IMG/VR virus record: IMGVR_UViG_3300027749_000055
Coordinates: 1-64,000 of that record
Direction: 5' to 3' (one strand)
Source: a virus
Length of the DNA: 64,000 nucleotides
The number at the start of each line of letters is the position of its first letter. Positions within the stretch are counted from its first letter, which is position 1. This document shows positions 1-7,881 of this stretch, piece after piece. The notes beneath the pieces were generated by a model that worked only from the letters and a program-made list of their open reading frames with translations, was not told the origin of the DNA and ran no database searches. A program made the translations under genes and the position numbers.

Positions 1-304
1 GGTAGTGAAATAAAACTAGGGGGGGGGGTGGTGGCTATGTCTGTGTACCTGTCCCTGTGCGCCTGTGGCTCTGGGCTGTCGTTGTCCTGCACTCTGATAG
101 CACTTGTCCTATCAAGCCCTATGGGTAGGGGGGGTCTTGTCCTATGGGTGGGCTAGTTGTTTCACTACCCCTAGGGGATTGCTGTATCACTTGGTTCTAT
201 ACCTTGGGCGGTATGGGGTGGAGTAGTGGCTACCCCTCCCGCTATGCCCTGTGCCCTGTGTGTGTGGTTGTGTGCCCCTCTACCCTTGGAGGGTGGGGGA
301 TTGG
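1..304. other. G-rich non-coding left edge
   Basis: No convincing gene on either strand. The plus strand is strongly G- and T-rich, with a run of ten G at 19-28, several GGGG/GGGGG tracts and two imperfect copies of a CTTGTCCTAT...CCTATGGGT block around 106-150. A perfect CCCCTAGGGG palindrome lies near 168-178. The stretch lies downstream of the small terminase gene, where phages often place a cos or pac site, but no terminus can be demonstrated from sequence alone. Confidence 0.5.
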
Positions 305-517
305 CTACATAAGCAGTTGAAGACGCTCTACGTCTACGCCAGCCTCGGCTAAGTCCTTTAGGCGTGGCTTGATGTAGCCATACTTCTGACTGATGATGAC
401 GGTCTTCAGGGGTGCGCTCACTATGTAGTGCGCCCCGTTGAATCTCGTCTCTAAGCCGTATTTGCGTATGGCTTTGAGAAGTCTGCGTAGTTCGTTGTTG
501 GCGACTTTACTTGTCAT
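305..517 (-). CDS. HicA-like small RNA-binding-fold protein
   Basis: 70-residue basic protein. It follows the HicA plan: an N-terminal helix (NNELRRLLKAIRKYG), a short strand with the HicA-type G-x-H-x-I/Y element (NGAHYIVS, usually GSHHIY), then a K-rich strand and a C-terminal helix. HicA toxins are dsRNA-binding-fold mRNA interferases, but isolated HicA-like proteins are common in phages and need not be toxins. The start ATG lies inside the end of the preceding 55-residue gene, so translation is probably coupled. No HicB-like partner is recognisable in that neighbour. Toxin activity is inference only. Confidence 0.6.
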   Translation of the reverse strand: MTSKVANNELRRLLKAIRKYGLETRFNGAHYIVSAPLKTVIISQKYGYIKPRLKDLAEAGVDVERLQLLM

Positions 518-674
518 TAGTGCCGTCTTTGTGTTCGGGGAATAGCCCGCTTACAAAGACAGCCATTCCGCCGATTGACTCAATGAATTCGACTTCGCTG
601 GCTAGGGCTTCTTCAAGCCTTGCGAGGTTGGACGGGTGGCGCAACTTTGCCTGTGATTCTTCTTGCGTGTTCAT
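507..674 (-). CDS. Hypothetical 55-residue acidic protein
   Basis: Short ORF with the best ribosome-binding site type of this phage, AGGAGGAACC six bases before the ATG. It begins MNTQEESQAKLRHPSNL and is predicted helical and acidic, ending KDGTNDK. A promoter lies just upstream and the stop overlaps the start of the HicA-like gene by 11 bases, so the two form a two-gene unit. Position before a HicA-like gene invites comparison with an antitoxin, but no HicB or other antitoxin fold is visible and I do not assign a function. Confidence 0.65.
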   Translation of the reverse strand: MNTQEESQAKLRHPSNLARLEEALASEVEFIESIGGMAVFVSGLFPEHKDGTNDK

Positions 675-707
675 TGGTTCCTCCTATGGTTAGACACTTC
701 TACTACG

Positions 708-736
708 AGTGTACCACAGTTGAGTAACAAGTGGTG
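708..736 (-). promoter_or_regulatory. Promoter of the 55-aa/HicA-like unit
   Basis: Reading on the minus strand, the phage promoter motif CTCAACTGTGGTACACT gives an extended -10 (TG-G-TACACT) at 708-713. The -35 region is weak. The start codon with its AGGAGG site is about 35 bases downstream. Confidence 0.55.
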
Positions 737-743
737 GATAGAT

Positions 744-770
744 ACAACAAAGCCCCCGCCGAAACGGGGA
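744..770 (-). terminator. Rho-independent-like terminator after small terminase
   Basis: On the minus strand a CCCCG/CGGGG stem (54-58 paired with 65-69 of the 700s) is followed by GCTTTGTTGT, a moderately T-rich tail. It would separate the terminase transcript from the following promoter. Confidence 0.5.
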
Positions 771-842
771 CTTGTCGCACCAGAGAAAGGAGGAACCCTA
801 GTGGGACAACACTACGACGGTTTGCTCATACGTCAATAAGTG

Positions 843-1448
843 TTAGTCGCTGAGACGCTTCCTCTGAGCGGGTGCTTGCTCTATCAGGGAATCAAGTTTG
901 CTCATTACGTCGTCCGTATTCGGCGTTTCCAATTCAAGCGTGGAATCTGGCTCGACCACCTCCGCCTCAATGACGTTGTATCCCGACGGCAGAATCGCTC
1001 GCTCGCTGAGTAGGGCTTCAATCTTGCGGTTCACGCTGGAAGCGTCAATTTCAATTGCTCCGCCGTCTGCGCCCGTAATCTCGGTGCGAGATACTCGACC
1101 CCAATCACGGGGGTTTGTGCGCTCTAGATACCACGCAGCGGCTTGCCACGTCTCGTTAGCGGCTTGTCGAATCTTCTCGACGGACTTGATTTCTGCCCAA
1201 GCCCGTGCCTTTTCTACTTCCACGGCAAACCAAACGAACAGTTGTTCGGTTTCGTCCAATTCACGGTCTTCTGCCTCGAAAGAAAGTGTGTTTCCCTTGC
1301 GAACCCACGCCGTAATGGAGGCTGGTGTAATCCCGACGTAGGCGGCTGCGGTGGCTAGGTAATTGCCACGCTTCAGGAGGTCAATAATGGCGTTTGCCAT
1401 TTCCTCGTTGAGAATTGAGGGTCGCCCGCCCTTAGTGTTCTTTGCCAT
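843..1448 (-). CDS. Terminase small subunit-like protein
   Basis: 201 residues. The N-terminal third holds GGRPS and a helix-turn-helix (about residues 22-50, ending GITPASITAWVRKG), followed by a helical block with FVWFAVEVEKARA and the AAWYLERTNPRDWGRVSR / TEITGADGG signature, a hallmark of phage small terminases of the HTH type. Small terminases form rings that recognise the packaging site and recruit the large subunit to DNA. The large subunit is not in this window; on a circular map it could follow to the left of position 1. The start has only a poor ribosome-binding site. Family assignment is by characteristic motifs, not by alignment. Confidence 0.8.
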   Translation of the reverse strand: MAKNTKGGRPSILNEEMANAIIDLLKRGNYLATAAAYVGITPASITAWVRKGNTLSFEAEDRELDETEQLFVWFAVEVEKARAWAEIKSVEKIRQAANETWQAAAWYLERTNPRDWGRVSRTEITGADGGAIEIDASSVNRKIEALLSERAILPSGYNVIEAEVVEPDSTLELETPNTDDVMSKLDSLIEQAPAQRKRLSD

Positions 1449-1469
1449 ATCTAAAGGCTATCAGGGGGT

Positions 1470-1592
1470 TTAGAGGTCGTCTATCTGTAGGTTGAGGGAA
1501 TCGAGGGTTGCCTTCATACGGTCTATGCGCTCTCCTAGTGCCCACATCATTACGAAGATTTCGGCGTATTCGAGTTCTTCTTCGGGGGTCAT
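1470..1592 (-). CDS. Hypothetical 40-residue helical protein
   Basis: Starts at an ATG that overlaps the stop of the preceding GNAT gene in an ATGA junction, indicating translational coupling. The product (MTPEEELEYAEIF...) is acidic and predicted to be a single long amphipathic helix or coiled coil. A longer in-frame reading to 1658 exists but would run inside the upstream gene without a ribosome-binding site. No family recognised. Confidence 0.55.
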   Translation of the reverse strand: MTPEEELEYAEIFVMMWALGERIDRMKATLDSLNLQIDDL

Positions 1593-2197
1593 TGGATAAG
1601 TGTATGAACTTGGTTGGCTGGCATTGTGTATATGGGCATTTCGGCGTAACGATTCCAACTGGTTTGCTCAAAGCCTTCGTGTTCCCAGAATCCTACCGAT
1701 GTGAGTTCTGGTTCGAACGCAATGCCGAGGTTCTGGCTAGAGGCGACCTTGGCTACTTCGCCTAGTAAAGCCTTGCCTACTCCGCTTGTGGTGTGGGTTG
1801 AGCCGATGTAATGAATGTAGAGTTCCTTTAGTCGGGGTTGAATCATCGTTGCGCCGACAGTCTTGCCTTCCGTATCCTTGGCTACCAGAATGGATACGGG
1901 GGCGTCTGGGTGTTCGTATTCTTCCTTCTCAAAGAGGGATAGGGCGGCGTAGGTCATACGGTATCCGAGCCATAGTTCGTGCTGGCTGGGGTCGGTTGGT
2001 TCTCCCTTGGGGAGTATGTCTATGCCTTGCGCCTTGGCTTGGTCAAGAACGCTTGATTGAGCGTCTCGGATTGCTTCTTCGTCTGTTAGGGGAGTAATCG
2101 AGCCTGTGAACTGCTTAGAGCCTTTGGGGTATCTTCCTGAACCTTCCCCACCTTTGGTAAAGGGGAGTAAAAGTGCGTCGGTGCTAAAGCGGTTCAT
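1589..2197 (-). CDS. Tagged GNAT acetyltransferase (polyvalent-set protein)
   Basis: 202 residues. The N-terminus MNRFSTDALLLPFTKGGEG carries the FSTDxLL tag followed by the KGGxGSGR linker (here KGGEGSGRYPKGS). The rest is a single GNAT domain; the acetyl-CoA loop is THTTSGVGKALLGEVAKVA and the C-terminal GFWEHEGFEQ element is typical of beta5-alpha4 in GNATs. I chose the start at 2197 because the upstream in-frame stretch only overlaps the previous gene out of frame. The substrate is unknown; protein or small-molecule acetylation in the infected cell is inference. It follows two giant relatives that contain the same linker. Confidence 0.75.
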   Translation of the reverse strand: MNRFSTDALLLPFTKGGEGSGRYPKGSKQFTGSITPLTDEEAIRDAQSSVLDQAKAQGIDILPKGEPTDPSQHELWLGYRMTYAALSLFEKEEYEHPDAPVSILVAKDTEGKTVGATMIQPRLKELYIHYIGSTHTTSGVGKALLGEVAKVASSQNLGIAFEPELTSVGFWEHEGFEQTSWNRYAEMPIYTMPANQVHTLIQ

Positions 2198-2214
2198 AGG
2201 TATTTGGTTCCAAT

Positions 2215-5085
2215 TCAGTTCGAGACGATTTGGTTGTTGAACTTCTCTTCGCCACCCAAAATAACTACTTCTCGTTCCTTCAGACAGCCGACACCTGTGA
2301 GGGGTAGTGAAAAAATGCGGTCTGCGGGGACGGTGGCGGAAATGATGTTGCCGTCTAGGTGTTTGCGGTCTTTGGAGGTCAGCCCACCGGCAAAACTTTC
2401 GGCGGATTGACGGGTGGTTGCAAATGACGAGAGTGGTCGAATGTTGATTGTTACCTCTCCCCCTTGCTTCTGCCACTCGGTTTGGGCGTTATACAGTCCT
2501 CGATACAGCGGGAGGTTGGTAATTCCGTGGTCGTTGAGAAATTGTTGGGTGTTGTCGTATTGCGCCTGCAAAAATGCTTTGTAGAGGTCGCCGTTCTTGG
2601 CGGTTTCCTTGTTCAGTTGTTCTTGTTGTTTGGGCGTTATGTCCCAATCGAGGGTTCGTCCAAGCCCGAACTGTTCTTTGGCGGCTTCTTGAATGGCAAG
2701 GGACTTGATTTTGAACGTAGAGGTCGTTCCTATGCCGTTGGAAGAAACTGCCCACAGATTGACAAGTTTGGAAATGGCTGCTTGGCGAATGAGCGAACGC
2801 AGTTCGGGGTCGTCCCCCTTGAAGAATTGTGCGCCTTTGTCTTTGAGGTCTTGGAAATACCAAGTGTTGAATTGGTCGCCGGTTTTACCGAAAAACTGAA
2901 TCTCCGTCTCCACTGCCCCCATTACGCCTTGGACATCTGTTTGCACCATAAAGTTGTTGTCGGCGGTTAATGCCTTCTCCCAATTGCGAAGCGGGGCGGT
3001 TCCAATCGAGATGATTCGAGCCATTGAGAAAAGTTGCTTGTCGAACTTGTCGCCCATACGGTCTGAAATGTCTTTGGCTACCTTGGCTTTGGCAAATTGG
3101 GCGTTTTCCTTGTTGTTCAGGGGGTCGTCGCTAACGTCTTCCTGCTTGTGGGGAAGAATCTTGGTTACTGCGTCGTAGAGACGGGCGTTGTTGAGGTCAG
3201 CGGTGGAAATTTGGCTTGTCCACCCTTCTTTGTGCCGCCCAGACCCAGGCCCGCCCTTTTCGACGTTTAGGTAGTTCTTGCCTATGGGGAGTTGGGCGAT
3301 TGCTTGCATTTCTTCGAGCGTCCAAGTGGAGGTGAACGAGCCTGTAGGGGTTTTGTCGAAGGGGTGGATAATGGGTGCGAGAGTTCTGCCAATAGCCGTG
3401 TGGTAGTTGGTTGCGTCTGCCGTAGAGACACTCTCTAGGTTGGTTTGCCCTGCGACGGTGGCTATGTAGTGTTCCAAAGCCGTTGCAGTGCCAGAAATTT
3501 CGTTAGTTGAGCCTAACTCCGTGATTTTCCAATCTTTGCCCGTGCGGTGTTGGATTGCCCCCATTACGCCAACGATATTGCCGTCTTTGTCTAGGGCGAT
3601 ATACGCCTCACGGTTGTTTTCCTTGTTGAGCATTGCTAAATTGCGTCTCATCATTTGGTAGCCCTCGATAAGCCGTTTGCGTTCGGGGGTCAGTCGCTTC
3701 ACGTTGGCGAGTTCCACAGCCTTTTGGTGGATTTCACTACGGGCTTCATCAAGGGATTTGCCGTTGGGGAGTTTGGTTGCGCCTGATTTGACTTTGATGA
3801 TTGTTCCGCCAGCCTTGTAGAACTTGTTGGCGTTGGTGGTGATGAACTCCGCTACTTCGGGCGTGATTCTACCTACCGTTGTCCACTTACTTCCTTTTGG
3901 GTATCGCCCACTACCGGGCCCACCCTTGGAAACGGGTGAAAAAACTTCACTCGCAACTGCTTTGACTTCGGCGGGGTTCCAATCTAGATATCCGTCTTCA
4001 TCAGTCATCAACCAACCGTCGAAATCCTTTTTACCAAGGTCGCCCCAGAAATCTTCGCCTTCGCCAGAAGGTTCAAGGCGTATTGAAAATCCGTTGTCGC
4101 TGGCGTATTGGAATAATGCTTGTGCCAACGACGCACCTGCGCCTCGAACTTCGCCCGTTGTGCCAAAAAATGAGCAACTCACCGTGTTGGCATAGGGGCG
4201 AAAGCCCAATGCGCCAACTGCCTTGCCGTTAGAGGTGGCTACAAAGGCGTAAGCGTTGCCCAAAGCCTCTAGTGCCATAGTTGCACCGTCGGAATCGGGG
4301 TGGGCGGAGAGAAACGCCTTTAGGTCGTTGGTGTATTGGGTCTTGTCCGTTGCCAGAACAACCTTTCCGCCGTTGGTGGAAAAATAACGAATGGCTTGGG
4401 AATAATCGCTCTCCTTGTGTCGCCCACTGCCTTGCCCGCCTTTGGAAACAATGTGGTCGAGAATGTATTGGGCGAACTTCTCTGGTGCGCCCTCTGGGGA
4501 ACTCATATAGCCCTTAGCGTCTTTGATAATGGCGGGGGTTGCGTCTACTAGGTGGTTGAAGAATAAACCGTTGTTCATCGGCTTTGGCTCTTCACCAAAG
4601 TTAATGCTGGTGATGAGGTCAAGGGCGTGAGGCTCGGTAATAACGCCCCGTGCGTCTAGATACTTGTCTTCGTCTATGGAGAGGACAAAATGGTCTACTT
4701 GTGGCGTTCCCCCTCGCTCGGTGGCACTCTCAATGTGAGAGAGTGAGGTCGTAATGCTTGCCTTCATTACGGCGTTTGGAAAAATGATGTTGAGTGCTTG
4801 TGCGGTCATTAGGCAACCGCCAAAAACGGGTGTGTTGCGAATCTCGGTGCTACCCGTGATAAGTCGGTTCAGTTCTTCGTGAGCCTCTTTGGTTTCCAAA
4901 ACTTTGGCTACTTGCTCTGGGGTGGCTTTTGCGCCTTCAAGCGAACCCTCTTTTCCAAAGGGGAACGCTGGGTGGATTTCAGTGTGCCTGCCACTGCCCG
5001 GCCCGCCTTTTACAATCCTGCCCAGACGAGCCTCGGAAAACGTCGGCATTGACTCTCGAAGAATCTTCGTTAGGTCAATGGTCAT
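2215..5085 (-). CDS. Polyvalent protein A: papain-like, two GNAT and ADP-ribosyltransferase modules
   Basis: 956 residues in four modules, each introduced by a KGGxGSGR linker at about residues 26, 213, 385 and 608. Module 1 has a Cys/His/Asp arrangement (GGCLMTAQAL, VDHFVLSIDE, YLDARG) consistent with a papain-like thiol hydrolase fold. Modules 2 and 3 are GNAT-like (NGKAVGALGF..., GNIVGVMGAIQHRTG...). Module 4 is an R-S-E ADP-ribosyltransferase: LPLYRGL, PLSSFATTRQSAESFAGG and an ExE motif in CLKEREVVIL. This mix of effector enzymes matches the 'polyvalent proteins' of phages (Iyer et al. 2017), thought to be injected to counter host defences. The start at 5085 forms an ATGA overlap with the upstream giant gene. 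The true start lacks the FST tag; it begins MTIDLTKILRESMPTFSEA. Confidence 0.8.
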   Translation of the reverse strand: MTIDLTKILRESMPTFSEARLGRIVKGGPGSGRHTEIHPAFPFGKEGSLEGAKATPEQVAKVLETKEAHEELNRLITGSTEIRNTPVFGGCLMTAQALNIIFPNAVMKASITTSLSHIESATERGGTPQVDHFVLSIDEDKYLDARGVITEPHALDLITSINFGEEPKPMNNGLFFNHLVDATPAIIKDAKGYMSSPEGAPEKFAQYILDHIVSKGGQGSGRHKESDYSQAIRYFSTNGGKVVLATDKTQYTNDLKAFLSAHPDSDGATMALEALGNAYAFVATSNGKAVGALGFRPYANTVSCSFFGTTGEVRGAGASLAQALFQYASDNGFSIRLEPSGEGEDFWGDLGKKDFDGWLMTDEDGYLDWNPAEVKAVASEVFSPVSKGGPGSGRYPKGSKWTTVGRITPEVAEFITTNANKFYKAGGTIIKVKSGATKLPNGKSLDEARSEIHQKAVELANVKRLTPERKRLIEGYQMMRRNLAMLNKENNREAYIALDKDGNIVGVMGAIQHRTGKDWKITELGSTNEISGTATALEHYIATVAGQTNLESVSTADATNYHTAIGRTLAPIIHPFDKTPTGSFTSTWTLEEMQAIAQLPIGKNYLNVEKGGPGSGRHKEGWTSQISTADLNNARLYDAVTKILPHKQEDVSDDPLNNKENAQFAKAKVAKDISDRMGDKFDKQLFSMARIISIGTAPLRNWEKALTADNNFMVQTDVQGVMGAVETEIQFFGKTGDQFNTWYFQDLKDKGAQFFKGDDPELRSLIRQAAISKLVNLWAVSSNGIGTTSTFKIKSLAIQEAAKEQFGLGRTLDWDITPKQQEQLNKETAKNGDLYKAFLQAQYDNTQQFLNDHGITNLPLYRGLYNAQTEWQKQGGEVTINIRPLSSFATTRQSAESFAGGLTSKDRKHLDGNIISATVPADRIFSLPLTGVGCLKEREVVILGGEEKFNNQIVSN

Positions 5086-7871
5086 AGCGGTTCCAATTCT
5101 ACAAGAACGTAATTGTTCAAACGGCGATTGTAATTTGTCCATTCTGGCATAGTGGGGTCTTCGGAGAGGGGTGCGTAGGGAACGTCTTTGGTGACGCTGA
5201 CGACCTTGAACGAAGATTCGGGAATTAGCCACTCCGCTTGGTATTTAAAATCCTCTATTGCGTAGGGTTCGGCGTTTACGCCCCGTGCGCCTTGTGGAAT
5301 GTGGAAAACGATGTAATTGTCGCCTCGGTTTCCCATAGGGCTGTTATCGGAAGCGAATTGTTCGCCCACCAACTTCTTGCGTGACCAACTCGAAAACGGC
5401 AACTTGACGGTTTCGCCTACTTGTAGCGACTTTATTAACTTGGGGTAGTCCTCGACGTCTACGTTAATCCCACGCCACAGTTCGGGGGCTTCTTTGTTGG
5501 CTCGCTTGGCAATTTCTTCCAATTCCTCCCGACTAGGGGAGCCCCACCCGTCGCAATTTTCTGTCCACGCTTCAATGGCTTGTTGCTCGGCTTGGGTAAG
5601 GTCGCTCTCCTTGTGCCGACCACTGCCCGGCCCGCCCTTGGTGACTTTAGAAGAAGGCGTGGTGAACGATATGCCAAGTTTGGTCAATGCCTTTACCTGC
5701 GCTGGTGTTGGCTCACCGTCAAACTCCACTCGCTCTATGTCCTTTAGGGATACGCCACCGTGAATCTGCGCCTCGACGTAGGTGTCCAACTTGGCGGAAC
5801 CGTTTTCTATCTCTTTCAACGTGGCGATTGCGTCGTTGTATATACGACTTGCCATTCCGTAGTTATGAAACATTCGAGGCGAGACAAAACCTGACGGTTG
5901 TGGGTCGGTGGCGGACAAGGGGTGATTCGTCCGCCCTAGAATCTTGTCGGTTGTTTTGTGAGCACCGTACATATCGAGGCTGTCTCCAATGGTGACGGTT
6001 GTTCTGTTCTTGACGGAATCTTTGAGAACAAACTTCACTCCGCCATACATAGTGGGGTCGGCTTCGCTTCCCTTGTGGTCTATGTATCCATAGACGGGGT
6101 GCTTACTATCAGGCTCACCCTTCAAACCGAAGAGGACATTTTCGGCTGAATATCTTTGGTATTCACCTTTTTTGCCCCAATATTTGCGTTCCGAAGTTTT
6201 AGATTCGTAGCCATTGAGGATTTTTCCGCTTTGGAGTATTTGGTCAAGGTTTTTTTCGGGAACTCGGATAGAGACGGGGTTCTCGGCAACAAAAGTCTTG
6301 ATTGCCTTAGCCGCTTCTTTTTGGTAGTCCTCTAGCGACCTGTAGCCGAGTTCGGAAAGTGCCTCTAACCCATTCTTTTGATTTTCTTCTCTAGCAGTAG
6401 CCGTGTATTGGAGGGCGTTCCGTCCTGCTTTGGCTCGCAACTTCTGGTTGGCACTTTCCAATCGAGCATTTAGGTCAGTTTCGTTTGACCTACTTGACCC
6501 CTTGTGCCGACCGGAACCAGGCCCGCCTTTGGAAATAGGGGCGATGACGTTCCAGCGGGGGAAATTCTCCTTCATCAAGTCCACGACGGGCGGGGGCGTG
6601 TCGGAGGTCATAATGGCACGGTTCGTTGCCATAGCGTAAGTCTCTGCCACGAACTCGGCGGGGTTTTTTGAGCCGTATTCAGTCATACCCGCTTCTTGAA
6701 GCATTTGGCGTTCGATTTGGTTAAATCCGCCCGTGTAATCCCATACGCCCTTGCCAAAATGGTTGCGCTCGGTGTATTGAATTTCACTGAATCGTTCCTT
6801 CCAATACGCCTCCGACGTCATTTCGTAATACGAATCCCGTTCTTCTTCCGTCAGGTATTCCTGACGGTTCCAAAACTCGTTGCCCTCAATGGCGAGTTCT
6901 GCCATTCCACTAAGCACGGGAACCAACTTGTCGAGGTTCTTTGTGTCCCAATGGAATCCTTCGTCTCGTCCGTCCTGCGCTTTGTCGCTGTAAGAAATTT
7001 CCATATCCCGCTCGAAGGCGTAGTGTCCGAGTTCGTGGGCAATCGTGTTGAAGGCGACTTCGGCTGAGTTGGTGCTAATACCGCCGACTTGGTAGTGGGT
7101 ATAGTCATACTCACGGGTGCTACTAAACGGGGAAAAATGGTCGGGTTGTTCGCCCCCCATAGCCGTTTCAATGTCGTGTCGGACTACGCCCTTGTAGATA
7201 CCCTTGTCGGGAATCAAAATCTGGTGCTGATAGCCAGAATCGGGGCGAGTTCCCGCCGCCATTCCGAGGTTGTTCTCGTAATAGGCGACTGCCGTTCTAC
7301 CACCAAAGTTGCTATTAGAAAAAAACAGTTGTATTCCGCCCTCTGGGTTCAGTTGGTCGAGCGCACTGACGATTTCACTACTTTCTTGGTCAGACGGACT
7401 CCACGCCTCGGAATTGCCCTCTGAATCCTTCGACCACTCCACTTGAACTGCGTTGTCCTTGCTGGTCAAGTAGTTGAGTATGTAATTGTCGGTTGGTTCG
7501 CCCGTCGAGCCATTCAGCACTCGGTCACTGCCAACAAATTTCCAATCCTTCGGCGTTTCCCACGAACAACCGTCGGGGAGACTGCCTGATTCGGGGTGTC
7601 TGCCGGAACCAGGCCCGCCCTTTTTGACCCGTTTTTCCTCTTTCTCCCGTTTTTCCTCTTCACCCAACATCTGAAAAAAATTTACGAACGACTGAATCTT
7701 GTATCGGTCAGCACGGAATCGGTGTCCGGCTTCGATTTCTTCTTGGGCGTGGCGTAGTGCCTCTGCCATTTGTTGTGAGTTCTTGCGCTCTTTGTCTGAT
7801 TGACGAGCGGGCTGGGCGGTTTCGTGCCCTTTTACACCACTACCGACTCCACCTTTGGAAACAGGACGCAT
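5082..7871 (-). CDS. Polyvalent protein B: zinc metalloprotease, DUF3626-like and ADP-ribosyltransferase modules
   Basis: 929 residues with four linkers at about residues 6 (KGGVGSGVKGHETAQP), 83, 447 and 744. A short charged helical segment comes first. The second module holds a HELGH zinc-protease motif at about residue 278 (NTIAHELGHYAFERD). The third contains YGGVKFVLKD, RTTVTIGDSLD and YVEAQIHGGVSL, resembling DUF3626 proteins. The last is an ADP-ribosyltransferase with LWRGI, FSSWSRKKLVGEQFA and a QxE motif (QAEWLIP). GAGGG lies just before the ATG and the stop is coupled to protein A. Like protein A it lacks the FST-type N-terminal peptide. The mixture of a protease, an ADP-ribosyltransferase and probable regulators suggests host takeover; that role is inferred. 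Confidence 0.8.
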   Translation of the reverse strand: MRPVSKGGVGSGVKGHETAQPARQSDKERKNSQQMAEALRHAQEEIEAGHRFRADRYKIQSFVNFFQMLGEEEKREKEEKRVKKGGPGSGRHPESGSLPDGCSWETPKDWKFVGSDRVLNGSTGEPTDNYILNYLTSKDNAVQVEWSKDSEGNSEAWSPSDQESSEIVSALDQLNPEGGIQLFFSNSNFGGRTAVAYYENNLGMAAGTRPDSGYQHQILIPDKGIYKGVVRHDIETAMGGEQPDHFSPFSSTREYDYTHYQVGGISTNSAEVAFNTIAHELGHYAFERDMEISYSDKAQDGRDEGFHWDTKNLDKLVPVLSGMAELAIEGNEFWNRQEYLTEEERDSYYEMTSEAYWKERFSEIQYTERNHFGKGVWDYTGGFNQIERQMLQEAGMTEYGSKNPAEFVAETYAMATNRAIMTSDTPPPVVDLMKENFPRWNVIAPISKGGPGSGRHKGSSRSNETDLNARLESANQKLRAKAGRNALQYTATAREENQKNGLEALSELGYRSLEDYQKEAAKAIKTFVAENPVSIRVPEKNLDQILQSGKILNGYESKTSERKYWGKKGEYQRYSAENVLFGLKGEPDSKHPVYGYIDHKGSEADPTMYGGVKFVLKDSVKNRTTVTIGDSLDMYGAHKTTDKILGRTNHPLSATDPQPSGFVSPRMFHNYGMASRIYNDAIATLKEIENGSAKLDTYVEAQIHGGVSLKDIERVEFDGEPTPAQVKALTKLGISFTTPSSKVTKGGPGSGRHKESDLTQAEQQAIEAWTENCDGWGSPSREELEEIAKRANKEAPELWRGINVDVEDYPKLIKSLQVGETVKLPFSSWSRKKLVGEQFASDNSPMGNRGDNYIVFHIPQGARGVNAEPYAIEDFKYQAEWLIPESSFKVVSVTKDVPYAPLSEDPTMPEWTNYNRRLNNYVLVELEPL

Positions 7872-7881
7872 TAACCCTCAC

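Noticed and set aside
305-674. Complete HicAB toxin-antitoxin pair
   Set aside because: The upstream 55-residue partner shows no HicB fold, and the HicA-like protein alone is common in phages.
801-839. Plus-strand 12-codon frame after AAAGGAGGAACCC
   Set aside because: Good ribosome-like site but only 12 codons, no clear promoter, and the same sequence on the minus strand is better explained as an anti-SD element.
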